A stretch of DNA of 64,000 nt, taken from contig CM072812.1 in assembly GCA_037013495.1 (NCBI GenBank), forward strand, positions 79,929,340 to 79,993,339, given 5' to 3'. Of this stretch, positions 1 through 13,458 are shown piece by piece; positions within the stretch are counted from its first letter, which is position 1, and every line of letters starts with the position of its first letter. This stretch comes from Hippophae tibetana (taxonomy: Eukaryota > Streptophyta > Magnoliopsida > Rosales > Elaeagnaceae). Made by a program: the position numbers and the translations under genes. The notes beneath the pieces were generated by a model that made no database searches, was not told the DNA's origin, and was given only the letters and a program-made list of their open reading frames with translations.

Positions 1-969
1 AGAATTAAAATGTAATATCATTAAAGGTAATATACTTTTACCATTTTTCCTTTTTTCTTTTTTTAATTCTTTTCACTTTTTCTTTTCTATTTCATTTTTT
101 TTTCTCTTTCTCTTTTTTCCTTACTCTTGACTCCCTTATATATATATATATTTGCTAAGCTTAACCACCAACCAAATTATTTTTTTAAAGAACGGGTGAT
201 CACATAGGTCCATTAAATTTTCAAAATGAAGCACTTAGATACAACAAATTTTTTGTGACACTTTAATCCACTAACCTTAAAATGCGACATCATAGGTCAA
301 AATAGTCAATTTTTCTGTTTTTTTCTTCATATTTTTTCTATTTTAAAAAAATTAATTTTTTTAATAATTATTCTTGTTGAAACTTTCTTTTAAAAAAAAA
401 CTTAAAATTGATCATTTGGACATATAGTATCAATTTTTCAAAGTTAGTAGACTAAACTATCCCAAAAAGCTATTAGATTAAGTTCTATGATAGCTAGTGG
501 ATTGTTGGAACATTTGTCTTCTTTTTTTAATAATATCACATAAAATTATCAAGAATTCTAGTGTCCATAAAACATAAATTAATTTAGTAGATTTTTTTTT
601 AAAATTCTTAAGTACTATAATTAAAAGAATAATTTTTTGGTATGATTTTTTTAATAGCTATTAAGAATAAATAATTTTACAATAATAACTTTTACCATAA
701 GTTAAGCTCACCATGTGGTCCTTTTTCAATTAATGCAAAACTGCCTTTATTTTATGGAAACGTAGGATATTTTTCCGGCTTAAAGAATAACATATGTTTT
801 ATTAATTTTTAAATAAATATTAAGTATTTTTGATAATTGTAAAGGATTTATTAAGAAATTATAAAATAATTAATAATATAAAGAAAAAAACATGATATTT
901 TTTTTAAAATATATTAAATTTTGTAAAATTTTCAAAAAGACTATAAAAATTTATGAAAATAAAAATCAT
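1..969. other. AT-rich intergenic DNA, no gene seen
   Basis: Very AT-rich sequence with short poly-T and TA runs and no convincing reading frame on either strand. It lies outside the outermost recognisable Athila LTR. It could be decayed repeat DNA; nothing specific is recognised. Confidence 0.5.
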
Positions 970-1989
970 TGATGCGATTTAGATGAATAATCAATTTAAA
1001 CCTTACTTTAAATTGCTTAAGATGTCATAAATTAATATATAACAAGTAAAGATCTTTCCTGTAGAGCTAACTCTTATTTATTAAAAAATAGGGTTTTGAT
1101 TTTATAAACTGAAAAATAAATCTAACAACTAAAGATTGATAATATAAAAATAAAATATAAAAATTATAATAAATATTTAAATAAAATAACGATTACAGGA
1201 TCATTTTTCACCACTAATATGTATTGCAAATGAGAAACGACATATCTTATTCTCCTATTCTTTGATTATATTAATTTAGAGAAATTCACAAACGCAAAAA
1301 TCTCTATATCTTCTTATAAATTTGTTGAATTAAAAAAGTATTTAATCCAAATTCTTTTTAATAGACAACCTAGAATAAGTTCTCTAAATTTAATCTATCA
1401 AAAATCATTAATTTTTAAAGAAGCATATTGGATCAAGGTTAAATACATAAGCTCATTTTAAGTATCTTAAGTATTAATTCTAATTACAAGTAATTTATCA
1501 CTAATTATTTAAATTGATTAAGCGATTACGTATCCAATCAACTAAATTAGTTAACGATGGATTAATTTTATAATTTAATTGTACACTTAAATAGTCAAAT
1601 AAATTCATACAACAATTAAAATTGAGAATTAATACATAAATTAAAAAATAATTAAATAAAATATTACAGATCTTATTAAATATTACAATCTATGTCTAGG
1701 ACTTTGAAATTATTCACAATTAATTATAAAATTAGCTACTTATGGAAAAAAAATAAATTAAGAAAATTATTCATGAAAAAAATAAAAGAAAGGGGAAGAA
1801 ATCTTAGGATTTTTGTTCTTGAATTTAATTTTCAACTCTTTAATTTCTTCTTGAATCTTTTTTTTTCTTAATTGTTGCCTCCAGCTTAATTCTATAATTT
1901 ATGTATTTTTTTGATTTTTTTCTTTTAATTTTAGTTGACTCTAATACTACTTGTATTTTATATTTATATTCAGAAAATTTGTTTGTTTT
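970..1989 (-). repeat. A1 3' LTR, U5-side part
   Basis: Starts with TGATGCG at 970 and resembles 35719-36030 base for base over roughly 300 bases, including shared runs such as TTTAAA...TTAAGATG and GGGTTTTGATTTT. In minus orientation this is the 3' end of an LTR. The remaining U3-side part appears to continue at 6731-7096, beyond the inserted element A2. Confidence 0.55.
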
Positions 1990-3646
1990 TGAGTTGCATC
2001 GCCGATCCTGCTAATACTTTGGTTTTATATTTATAAAATTCTCGCAAGTGCACGAATTATTTCATAGAAAATGATAAGTATACTCCGAAGGTCGATCTAA
2101 GGAAGGAATGTGTGTGGTTTTTAATTTATTATTCAAACTTCTAAAAACGAAATTAAATCCTAAACATTTTGTCACGATATTTGGGTTTTTGTGTTTCTAA
2201 TTTAATAACATAAAAATAAACATAGATTCAATAAACATTTATGCAAATTTTATCATTTATAATAGTGGAGTATTTATGGTCATAATAACTAAGTTAATTA
2301 TGATTGCTTATATTATTTAGGTTATTAAAGATATGAATTGATATTTATTGATTCTCTCTTTTTTATATGAATACAATCTTTGGTGGGGTTAGATATTCTT
2401 TATTAACTAAACAAATCAATTAACAACTATGAGTGAGGTTGATAAATAATTTGGTTAATTAAATTAATTTTTTTTCTAAGAGATTGAAAATGAACCATTT
2501 AAATGTCACTTTTGGTGGGGTTAGACAGTTTAAACTTTACTCAAGGTGTCCAAATTAAACCTAAGAATTTAATTATCCGAGTACTAACTTTCAAGTTTTA
2601 AAGCCACTACTGAAAACATGTTGTCAATACATTTTCAGATAATAATTCTTATAAAAACTTTTGAAATAGAGCTTCACTCTAACTACCTGGCGATTGTACC
2701 AACAAATAAAAGAGCACTACTCTATATTAGACCGGATAACTAAACCTTAAAATCTAATTTTCAGATTTAAGTTTGTAATGAAAAATAATATATTTCTCTC
2801 TAACATTCTTAATATAAAATCTTGAATAAAAATAAAATCAATTCATTTTAGAGATTTTTACCTATTTAATATTTCGCAAGCATAACAACGTTATTATTAT
2901 ATCATGTTTACAAACAACCAGCAATGTTAAATTTAATCACAGACAAATTAAATATAACATGTAAGAATAAAGCATAAAAAAATAATTGTAAAGAAAATAA
3001 AATCCTTACAGTACTTTGATGTTATTCCCGTTGCTGGAAAACCTCCAAACAGAATTTGGACTCCCATTTATTGAATCAAAAAGAAAAAATAAATTACAAA
3101 AACATAATTAGTTTTTCTCAAAAAGAGAAGAACTCTAAAACTAAGAAATGAGAGAAAGAAAGAGAAGAGAAGATGTGTTTTTAGGTGTGTTTAGTTATGA
3201 AGAGAATAAGGGTATTTATAGGTGAGGAAAGGAATAAAAAATGGGTGAAAAAATGATTAAAAATGAAGGAAACACGGAGTAGTGAATGATGATGTCATGC
3301 TGACACAATGCGTGGCGGCGCGCACAGACTGAGGCATAGATGGGCAGCGGTGCGCGCAGACTGGAGCAGGGGTGCGTAGAAACGTGTGCGGGACTGGGAG
3401 CTATGGGCGCGGGCGCGCACGGCTGCGTGCGCAATTTCCTCTTTTTTGACCTTTTTGACCCTAATTGTCCAATTTTTCCACATTTGTTGACTTTTTCTTA
3501 GTTATTTATAAATATATTTGTGATGTATTGCCTCCAGTGTTCCTCTTTGAGTCTTTAAGTTATGTTTTTAAGCGAAAATACCTAAAAAAACAAAAAAATA
3601 CCCGTGATTCTGAAAAGATAGATTTATATAAATATATGATAAAATC

Positions 3647-3695
<49 letters not shown>

Positions 3696-3750
3696 ATCAA
3701 TTAATATGCATAAAATCATGTTAATTTTAGTGCTTTTTTAGCACTCATCA
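1990..3750 (-). repeat. A2 3' LTR
   Basis: About 1.76 kb, the same length as the A7 3' LTR at 48173-49933 and nearly identical to it in reverse orientation, including the GC-rich block near 3300-3440 and the TA microsatellite near 3650-3690. The U3 end at 3750 reads GCACTCATCA, the reverse of TGATGAGTGC. The left border is placed by length and is approximate. Confidence 0.8.
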
Positions 3751-4030
3751 CAACTCCCAACCAGCTTCTTGCTAGTCCCTTAGCAAGAAAAGCGATAAAA
3801 ACTAAAAATTAAACTATCCTAAATCACTTCCGTGGATTGACACAGTTGCATTTAGCCTATGCTACAAGTCTTTGAACCCCTAGGTTGCCCTAGTGGACGA
3901 GTTTGAGTCTCGTGAGGGTTTTCAGTAATGATACCCACAAACATTGAATTAAATGTAAAAATTAAAAGGAATAATAAAAGCAATCAACTTAAAAACTAAA
4001 ATTACAACAAAATCAAAAATTAACTTTTAA
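3751..4030 (-). other. A2 internal 3' tail with PPT and hairpin
   Basis: Reverse complement of the internal sequence that precedes the 3' LTRs of A6 and A7. It includes the G-rich polypurine tract next to the LTR and the stem-loop CTTGCTA/TAGCAAG (3768-3774 and 3781-3787). It is non-coding. Confidence 0.8.
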
Positions 4031-4529
4031 GAATAAAGCATAAAAAATAACTGTAAAGAAAATAAAATCTTTACAGTACTTTTTTGCTATTCCCGTTACT
4101 GGGAAACCTCCAAACGAAATTTGCACTCCCATTTATTGAATCGAAAAGCAAATAAATTACTAAAACATAACTAGTTCTTCTCAAAAAGAGAAGAACTCAA
4201 AAACTAAGAGAAACTAATTAAGAAAAGCTAAAAACTAAGAAAAACTTAAAAACTAAGAAAAAAATAAAAAAACAAGTAACGAGAGAAAGAAAGAGAAGAG
4301 AAGAGAAGAGAAGATGTGTTTAGTTATGAAGAGAATGAGAGTATTTATAGGTGAGGATGGGAAGAAAAAGTGGGTGAAAAAATGATTAAAAATGGAGAAA
4401 ACGCAGAGTAGTGAATGATTACATCATGTTGGTGTGGGCGCGGTAGCGCGCGTAGATGGGGCAGATGGGCGCAGTGGTATGCACAGATTGACGTAGGCGT
4501 GCGTAGACTAGAGTAGGGGCGCACGCGGC

Positions 4530-6404
4530 TGATAAGTGCTCAAAAAGCACTAAAATAACCATGATTTTATGCACATTAATTGATTAAAAATATATATATT
4601 TATATGTTTTATCATATATTTATATAAATTTGTCTTTTTCGGAATCACGGGTATTTTTATTGTTTTTCAGGTATTTTGGCTTAAAAATGCAACTTAAAGA
4701 CTCAAAGAGGAATACTGGAAGCAATACATCACAAATATATTAATAAATAAATGGGGAAAGGTCAACAAATATGGAAAAATTGGACAAAATGGGTCAAAAA
4801 GGACAAAAATATCAAAAAGGAGAAAAACGCGCCGCCGCGCCCCAGCGCCCAGCTCCGCCCCAAGCTGCGCGCGGGGCACTGTTCATCCGCGCAGCACTGC
4901 GCGCGCGGGTACTGTTCATGCGCGCAGAACTGCGCGCGGGTACTGTTCATCCGCGCGCGCCGACACCCATTTTTCACGTGCATCAGCCCCATGACGTCAT
5001 GCTGACGTCATCAATGACCTCAGCATTTCCATTACGCGTTTTTACATTTTTTTAACATTTTTTTACTCATTTTTTCTCTCCATCCTCACGTATAAAAACC
5101 CCCTTTTTACCTTCACTTCAAACCACACCTAAAAACACCTCCAAATACATTCTTTTCTCTCTTTTCTTAGATTTTTAGGATTCTTTAGTTTTTCTTAGTT
5201 TTTCTTAGTTTTTAGCTTTTCTTAGTTAATTTCTCTTAGATTTAGAGTTCTTCCCTTTTTGGGAAGAACTAGTTATGTTTTTGTAATATTTTAGCTCTTT
5301 GATTCAATAAATGGGAGTGCAAATTCCGCTTGGAGTTTTTCCAGCTACGGGAATAGCGTCGAAGTTCTGTAAGGATTTTATTTTCTTTACAGTTATTTTT
5401 ATGCTTTATTCTTACATGTTATATTTAATTTGTCTGTTGTTAAATTTAACTATGCTGGCTATTTAGTAAACATGATGTAATAATGACGTTGTTATGCTTG
5501 CGAAATATTAAATAGGTAAAAATCTCTAAAATGAATTGATTTTTGTTTTTATTCAAGATTTTATATTAAGAATGTTAGAGAGAAATATATTATTTTTCCT
5601 TACAAACTTAAAACTGAAAATTAGATTTTAAGGTTTAGTTATCCGGTCTGATTTAGAGTAGTGCTCTTTTATTTGATGGTACAATCGCCCGGTAGTTAGA
5701 GTGAAGCTCTATTTCAAAAGTTTTTATAAGAATTATTATCTGAAAATGTATTGACGACATGTTTTCGGTAGTGGTTTTAAAACTTGAAAGTTAGTACTCG
5801 GATAACTAAATTCTTATGTTTAATTTGGACACCTTGAATAAAGTTTAAACTGTCTAACCCCACCAAAGGTGGCATTTAAATGGTTCATTTTCAATCTCTT
5901 AGAAAAAAGGAATTAATTTAATTAAGCATATTAGTTATCAACCCCACCCATAGGTGTTAATTGATTTGTTTAGTTAACAAAGAATATCTAACCCAACCAA
6001 AGGTGGTATTCATACAAAAAAGGGAGAATCAATAAATATAAATTCATATCTTTAATAACCTAGATAATATGAGCAAGCATAATTAACTTAGTTATTATAT
6101 CCATAAATACTCCGCCATTATAAATGATAAAATTTGCATGAATGTTTATTGAATCTATGTTTATTTTTATGTAAGTAGATTAAAAACACAAAAACTCCAA
6201 AATATCGTGACAGGATGTTTAGGATTTAATTTCGTTTTTAGAAGTTTGAATAATAAATTAAAAACCACACACATTCCTTCCTTAGATCGACCTTGGGAGT
6301 ATACTTATCATTTTCTACGAAATGATTCGTGCACTTGCGAGAGTTTTATAAATATTAAAACCAAAGTATTGGCAAGAATCGGCGATCCCGGTTTTCGCTC
6401 ATCA
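4530..6404 (+). mobile_element. A3: Athila-type solo LTR inserted in A2
   Basis: A 1875-bp plus-strand LTR running from TGATAAGTGC to GCTCATCA. It is flanked by GCGGC on the left and GTGGC on the right, a five-base target duplication with one change. A2 LTR sequence continues on both sides, so this is an LTR left by recombination between the two LTRs of a whole element. It is closest to the A6 LTRs: it has the same GC-rich block and the same paired TGACGTCA motifs before the TATA box, but not the extra primer-site repeats found in A6. Confidence 0.85.
4975..5099 (+). promoter_or_regulatory. A3 LTR promoter region: G-box, paired TGACGTCA, TATA
   Basis: CACGTG at 4975-4980, TGACGTCA at 4992-4999 and again at 5003-5010, and TATAAAA at about 5093-5099. 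The same order occurs in A6. Paired TGACG boxes spaced 11 bases resemble the as-1/ocs class bound by TGA bZIP factors. Activity is inferred, not shown. Confidence 0.5.
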
Positions 6405-6730
6405 GTGGCACGCACTGAATGGAGAGTAGGCGCGCACGTTGGCCAGCGTGGCTGGGCAACGCGATTTCCTCTTTTTTGACATTTTGACCCATTTTGTCCA
6501 ATTTTTCCATATTTGGTGACTTTTCTCATTTATTTTATGAATATATTTGTGATGTATTGCCTCCAATATTCCTCTTTGAGTCTTTAAGTTACGTTTTTAA
6601 GCGAAAATACCTGAAAAATAATAAAAATACCCGTGATTCCGAAAAGACAAATATATATAAATATATATATTTTTAATCAATTAATGTGTATAAAATCATA
6701 GTAATTTTAGTATTTTTTGAGCACTCATCA

Positions 6731-8570
6731 GTGCCATGTGTCAAGGAATCAAGAGTGGAATATTATGCACGAGGGGTTGATGAAGCTGGATATGACCATA
6801 CGACAGGTCGTATGGGCCTAGAGTGCGATGCGTTAAGGTGAAAAATGGTAGTGTTTTGGTGTCTCTCTTATATGTGTGTCCATAGATCTGCTAATTAAAC
6901 TCACTTGTGCTAAATATATTCATGAATATTTCTATGTACATCCACTTGTCAAATAAATATCATAAGAGATTCATAAAAATATAAAACAAATCTAATAAAA
7001 TTATATTTTTTCAATAAATACAAAATAAATAATTTTAGCTCATTATAAAATAAAAATATAAAGGAATTAATGTATAAAAATATGTATAAAATAACACTTA
7101 TAAAACTCCCCCATGCCTAAGCTTTACTAGTCTTAGAGCAAAGTCAATACCCATAGTTAAGAGAATAAGTTTTATAATATTTTATCTTCGTGGTTTAACA
7201 ATATCATTGCTTCAAATTCTAATAGATGTTAGATATTTTCTTTAGTCATCCCTTTGCTATAGCTATTATGCAATAATCATGCTTAAAGTATGTGTGTGAT
7301 ATAGTATCAATTTGCATTAGTCAAATCATTTAACATAAAAAATTGAAACATTGTTCCTCCTTGTAAAATATGACAACTATTTTTAGAGTTGAATTAGACA
7401 CCATAGACTTTTCCTTAAAATTCTATCTTCACTCACCAAAAGTATTTCTTAAGATTAAAAGGTATTTAATTTGGTTATAATATGTGGCTATGTTTGTAAG
7501 TTCAATCAAATGAAAGGAAAAAAAGAGAAACAATAGTTCTTAAGTCCATGGAGTAAGAGAAAGAGAACTATAAATAATACTATCATACGACCAATTATGT
7601 TAATAAAATATGGTCAACTTTCATTGTTTTAGATCCAAACATCATTGTTAACTTGTTTTTTCCTTTTATTTTTTGCCATTTTTTTAATAACACACAATCA
7701 TTTTTATGATTTTTTTTGGCTTGTCCCCTTATCAATATATATATATATATATATATATATATTCGTCTTTCTCTTTTCTTTTGAACATATTGTAGTCGGG
7801 GTTTTTTCTTCAATATGTTGGGTATTTAATCCATTATAGCATAATTAACACTTTTAAATCTTATTCTAGTATTTTCATAGAATCTATTCTCTTTTTGTAC
7901 AACTCCACTTTTCTTGAACTACAAGGTATGACCAATGTGTTTAGTTCAAAGGGTAAGGAGTATGCACAAATAATTGGCTCATGTGGGCTCAAATAGATTC
8001 TGTAAAATGGTTGTTTTTGAAAGAACAACAACATTAAGGGTAGGAAAATTTATCCAAAATATTTGATCATATTGCCTTAATCATTTTTCAAGTAATACAT
8101 TTAGCATTCACCTTGATAACTTTAAAGAAAAGTTCTAGCAACATATTCTTATTCATTAAAAGTATAACAAAGTTTAAAGGGATTTACAACATTTTTCACA
8201 AGTTCTTGCATAGAGATTATTCTATCACCAATTTAACTATTATGCAGGCAAGTTTTGAACAAAATTATCATAAAGTTACCTTCTCTTAAGAATAAGGTCA
8301 AGACTCTATCAACATTCATTATCATTTTGACCAAACATTGTTTAGCTAATTTTATCATCAATGTCAGAAAAAAGAAAAAATATGTGATCGATTTTAAGCT
8401 CATCTATTAAACCTAACCATCCTAAGAAATGCAAAAATTAAATACTAAAAAAACTACAAAAATGATGCTACCTAGAACATACTAATCCTAAAATATGCTT
8501 AACTAATAAAACATAAAAAAATAAAGACAGTGATGTGTTAACACCTCCTCACACCTAATTCTTTTCTTAG
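6731..8570 (-). other. A1 3' LTR (U3 side) and 3' untranslated tail
   Basis: No gene. About 6731-7096 looks like the U3 side of an LTR. The G-rich tract of the PPT follows (CTCCCCCATGCC on the plus strand, 7106-7117), then the Athila pre-PPT stem-loop (7122-7143). The rest, to about 8570, is AT-rich and resembles the long untranslated tail of Athila elements, with the CACCTCCTCACACC tract near 8535. A TA microsatellite lies near 7735-7762. Assignment to A1 is inferred from order and orientation. Confidence 0.45.
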
Positions 8571-9922
8571 TGTAAGGTTTGTGAGTGTTGGTAATATTCA
8601 TAAACAAAACATTTGTATGTAATATTAGTTTCTAGATGTGTCTTTTGAGAATATTTTCAAGCTGAAAAAACTATTGAGCCTCAACGATCACATCTATGGT
8701 ATATCTCTATTCCCATGAATTTTAGATTTCATATTATACATATAGGAATATTGTTCAAATAGGTCACTTGATTGATCAAGTGGTGACTAGATCGATCGAG
8801 TTTAATGAAAACTGACTGAACTAATTTTTAATATGATTAGATTGATAGAAGCATTAACTTGATCAATGGAGCACTAGATTGATCGAGATTAGTGGCTAGA
8901 TCGATCTCTTATTTCCAAATTAATTAATTTTTTTACTAAATCGATCGTACTATTCTTAGTAGATCGATCAAGCGACTTTGTTTTCAAATTTAACCTAATT
9001 TTTACTCAAGACAATTAGTATTTTTACTATATTGACATTATGTTTTTAAGCTCTTCTAAATATTTTTAAGGATAGTTTTGTAATTAAGCTTTGACCTAGG
9101 GTTTTAGCTCATACTATTTAATCATACCATTGGCTCACAATTTTGTTAACCACACAAAAACATTATTCTCTTTATCTTAATGTCTCTCTTGTTTGAAAAA
9201 TATAATATCATAATTATTTAGGCTTCTTTATTTAGTTAATCTATCAAAAATTGGTGGTTGTATTTGATTAATTAATAAACCTAATTGGGTTATGATATTT
9301 TGGTCATACGTTCTTATAGCTTCTTCTTTATTTTCATTCTTGATCATTTGCTTTGATTATTAATCTTTAAATTGATTGTTCTAGGGTTTCTAATTGATGT
9401 CGATTTATTTGATACATTTATTAAATCATCTAGTTAGTATTGTTTATTATTGAATATGCTTTAGGATACACATTTACACTTGTATTATTGTGCTAACCTT
9501 TCAAGTGTTAGCAATACTAGTTCAATTAAATCGTGTGACTTGAGTTCATCGAAATATTGGTCTAGATTTGGACACCTTTCTTATAGATACTATAATGAAA
9601 GTAACGGCTTGTAAGTAGATTACTTGTGGGCATTTCCTTGGTGTCCATTTTGATTATTGGCTTTATAATTGGACCTTATTTTTCATAGTGGATAGTTAGG
9701 TCGACCAATGGACTGGTGGTTTTCCTCTTAGGTCATTGGTGTGGCCTAGATCATTACCAATTGAAAATCTCATATGTTAATCTTTATATTTTCATATTAC
9801 TTTATTTACATGCGATTACATGTCTGGCTGTCCTGTGAAATTTTAAGTTTAATACTTTTATTGATATTATTCTCATTCCCTCTCTAGATAATTAGGTCTG
9901 TAACTAAAAAAATAAACTTTCA
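8571..9922 (+). repeat. C1 5' LTR
   Basis: 1352 bp, from TGTAAGGTTTGTGAGTG to AACTTTCA, directly before the primer site. It contains a cluster of ATCGATC-type palindromes at about 8764-8980. Confidence 0.85.
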
Positions 9923-9924
9923 AT

Positions 9925-9936
9925 TGGTATTAAAGC
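9925..9936 (+). other. C1 primer binding site
   Basis: TGGTATTAAAGC, two changes from the plant initiator tRNA-Met primer site TGGTATCAGAGC. It sits two bases after the 5' LTR. Confidence 0.75.
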
Positions 9937-9999
9937 ATGTCACTAGATATACTTAGTGTTCTTATGACCTTGTTATGGATCATTTAAGAGAGGGTTCTT

Positions 10000-11770
10000 C
10001 CACTACCCGTGCACCTTACTTTGATGAGTCTAATTACCTATATTGGAAGACTCATATGAGAGCCTTTTTATAGTCTATAGATGGGAGTGTCTGAAACTCT
10101 GTACTTTATGGTTAGGAACCACTTACAGTTACCAAATATAATGTAGTCACTCCTAAGTCCAAGGATAAATACAACAATCAAGATAAAACTGCTAGTAACT
10201 GGAATCAAAAGGGTATTAATGTCATTTTTAGTACTATGTCTACTGTTGAGTTTCATCATATTTGTCATGTTGATACTGCTAAGCATGATTGGGATATTTT
10301 AGAGGTTTCCATGAGGGAACCATACAAGTTAAATGAACTAAACTTTGTATGCTTGGTAGTCAATTTGAAAATCTTAGCATGAAAGAAGATGAAACTTTCT
10401 CTGAATTTTATATTATATTTTGTGATATTACTAACACCTTTTCCAATCTTGGAGAGAAATTTGATGATCTTAGGATAGTTCAAAAGATTTTATGCTCATT
10501 ACTAGATCGTTTCCATGCAAATGTCACTGTCATTGACAAAATCAAGCTCATTAACAATATCAAAATAGAAGAACTTGTTAGATCACTTCAACATTTGAAA
10601 TGAGCTTTCATCCCCACCCCTCCCCCATAAGAACAAAGGTATTGCCTTTAAAATTATTACGATTGAATAACATGACAATGAAGAAGCAAAATTTTCACTC
10701 TTGACCAAAAGACTAAACAAAATCTTCAACAGAAAGAATCCTCAAAACAAAGGACAATCAAGTTGTCAAAAAGGATCAAAATCTGAGAGAGCTCAAATCT
10801 ATGAGTTACTACAACTTTAGAAAGTATGACATTGATTCAGATGATAAGGGAAATGATGCTGAATTTTTACTCAATAAATTTAATATCACTAGTATTAATG
10901 AAATATTTGTAGATTTTGTAAGTAAAAGAAAAAAAATTGAACTGTTTAAACGTACTAATGTTCTGAATTTAAGTCTTATAGATGTTAAACAGGAAAACAA
11001 TAATTTTATGTAGGAACTTGAACAATCAATGGAAGTAGTAAATAGGTTAAAAATTGACGTTGAAAGGTTGAACAAATTTTTGGATTATGGAAAGCCAATT
11101 ACAGATAAGAAGGGACTAAGATATGTAGATGAGCACACTAAGTCATCTTTTTCAAAATCAATTGAATTTGTCAAACCTTCAAACATTCCTCATATGATAC
11201 ACATAAAATTGGTTATAAGGATGAGAGCTCCACTCCTTTAACATAAAAAACAACATCTATAAGGCCTTCTAATCCTACTCAACATGTTACCCATTATACA
11301 CAAAGAACAATTGCACCTATGATTGGAAAATCTGTTAAGTTTGTGTTTGTTTGTCATCATTGTGGTAAGCAAGGTCATATTAGGCCCAAATTTAGATTTT
11401 TGATAAACATTCATAAATGTAATAATATTTTTCAGGCTTCACATAGTAATACTCATAACCATCATCCATCTATACATGTTGCATCATATTCTAGGATGAA
11501 AGGAAATTATGATAACATATTCAAAAGTCCTACTAGAAAACATAAAGTTGTTGGCTCAAAGAGGAAAGTGAAGTTCAATGCATTCAATTCTATGATTAAT
11601 TATCATTATCCTACCATGCATGTCACATCTTCATTTAAGATGAATTAAAAATCTAAAGGTAAGTCCAAGAATATGCTAAGATAGTTGATTTCTAACCCAA
11701 AGATACAAAGAAACCAAAATTAAAGAAAGTTTGGGTTAGGAAGGATTGTCTCTTTTCGATCACCTAATCA
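10000..11770 (+). pseudogene. C1 gag relic
   Basis: Recognisable copia gag segments. Near 10349-10603 the frame reads MKEDETFSEFYIIFCDI and continues to VTVIDKIKLINNIKIEELV, the alpha-helical UBN2-type gag core. Near 11349-11400 there is a zinc-knuckle remnant with CHHCGKQGHI. The tail near 11700-11750 (KPKLKKVWVRKDC) matches the usual end of gag in this group. Gag forms the particle shell around the element's RNA. The copy is broken several times and does not encode a working protein. Confidence 0.75.
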
Positions 11771-13458
11771 TTGTTCTTTATTGTTTCACTTAGATATTTT
11801 TGTTTGAGTGCTTAATTGACCTTAGGTGAGCATCTTTAGTTTTTTTGTTTGTTTGTTTGTTTGTTTGTTTTTGTTTTTATTTTTATTTTTATTGATGTTT
11901 CTTTAATTTAAAAAAATAAAAAAAATAAAAAAACATAAAATATAAAATGTGGAAAGTAGACATGCTTTAATATTGATATGATTATTACATACTCCCTTCA
12001 TATTTATTTTGATTAGTTATATATCATAGAAATAAATATTTTGACTTGTGCTTTTACATATTTTCATATATGATGATCAATGTTGGCATGAAACCACTCA
12101 ATTACTAACTGAACACATATTTATGTCATGCTTGAAGTTTATGATTGATTAATTGAGATTCTAGGGAATGAGCTAACATTGATTGCAAAGTTAATTTTAA
12201 GATCTATCTTTCACTTTCTAAAATATTATTATAGAGAGATACCTAGTTTTGAGAGGGCTACCTACTGTGATGTGTGAAAGCTACCACAGTGAACGAAGAG
12301 GGAAACCTTACAACAAGTGTGAAAGTCATCACACTAGGTATATTGGCTTATGCATATTTCCTTAAAAACATATTATTAAAGGAAAAAAATACAAAAGCTT
12401 TTGCATGCACAAAAAGAAAGAGCCACTATTAGTTATATAAAAAGAAAATAAATAACCAATCCCTTAAACAAAAAAAATACTATAAAAGGAAAATACAAAA
12501 AATATATAAATTAAAGTTCTCTATTGGTAAGTAAATTTTATTTTGTATAAACATGAATTCAACTGTAATTTTTTATGATATGTGATACTTCTTTCTTTAA
12601 ATCCTTCATAACTAATCATAAAGGGACCAGTTGACATACTATTGTAGTTTTTATTTTTATTTCACTTTTGATGACTGTCGATATGTCACTATATGTATTA
12701 GTATGTTTGTGTGACTTGTCTACATATATTCATGTTCTCACACTTTGAACAAAATTAATTCCATCATTTGTGTGTACTTTTATAATTATGTTATGCTAAG
12801 TCTACTACCATCAATTAAAAAAATATATATCAATTTTTATAATTTTTTATTTTATTCTAATTTATTTAGTGGACTCGTAGAACTTAAGAAGAGTTTATTC
12901 ATTTTTGAAAAAAAAATGTTGTTTTTAGCTCTTTGTTTTGATTGTTCTAAGCTTTTCATAATATGTACTATTTTTTATCATTAAATGCATTGTTTGCTTA
13001 CTTAACCTATTATTATTACTTCATGATTATATTGTTTATTCATATGATAGAAAGATAGAGAAAAAATGGTATAAAAAATTATGAACTTTAATTGAAACAT
13101 CAAAAAAATTGGATAGTCAATTTAGGGGGAGATTTCTATTTTCAAATTAACTTGACTTTTTTGGGATATTTTTCATAGAGGGATTTGTTTTTTAATTTTT
13201 ATCATTTGTTTAATATTCTTTTAAACATTCTTCACTTTTATATTGTTAATTACACTAAACTATTATGAACAATGAGTCCTTCGGGACAAGTTGTTTGCTT
13301 GTTTTTTTTATATTTTTTTAGTGGAAACAAGAGCTATCAAGATACAAGCGAAGATGGTTCACTGAATCATAGGATAGCTCCACTATGTAATTTTTTTCCT
13401 ATGAGTATTACATAGTGAGAAATAGGTTTTGTAACATGAATATGCTAAAGGGAGAGAT
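11771..13458 (+). other. C1 non-coding internal region
   Basis: About 1.7 kb with no recognisable pol domain. It holds a GTTT microsatellite near 11845-11870, a predicted three-way RNA junction at 12240-12340, and the polypurine tract just before 13459. ORFs here are short, AT-rich and resemble nothing known. Confidence 0.6.

Larger units (their letters stand above)
1990..6730 (-). mobile_element. A2: Athila relic with a nested solo LTR
   Basis: Minus-strand Athila element. Its parts are a 3' LTR (about 1990-3750), the last stretch of internal DNA with its PPT region (3751-4030), and partial 5' LTR sequence (about 4030-4529 and 6405-6730) that ends in GCACTCATCA. No coding domain remains. 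The 5' LTR part is interrupted by the plus-strand solo LTR A3. The 3' LTR is nearly identical to the 3' LTR of A7, so both belong to one subfamily. No clear target duplication could be matched, because the outer left end is diverged. It is a broken fossil. Confidence 0.75.

Noticed and set aside
3216-3483. GC-rich ORFs inside Athila LTRs (also near 4694-5055, 21414-21688, 26750-27175 and 48418-48730)
   Set aside because: They recur only because the LTRs recur, exist on both strands over one GC-rich block, lack any known domain and lie in the promoter half of the LTR.
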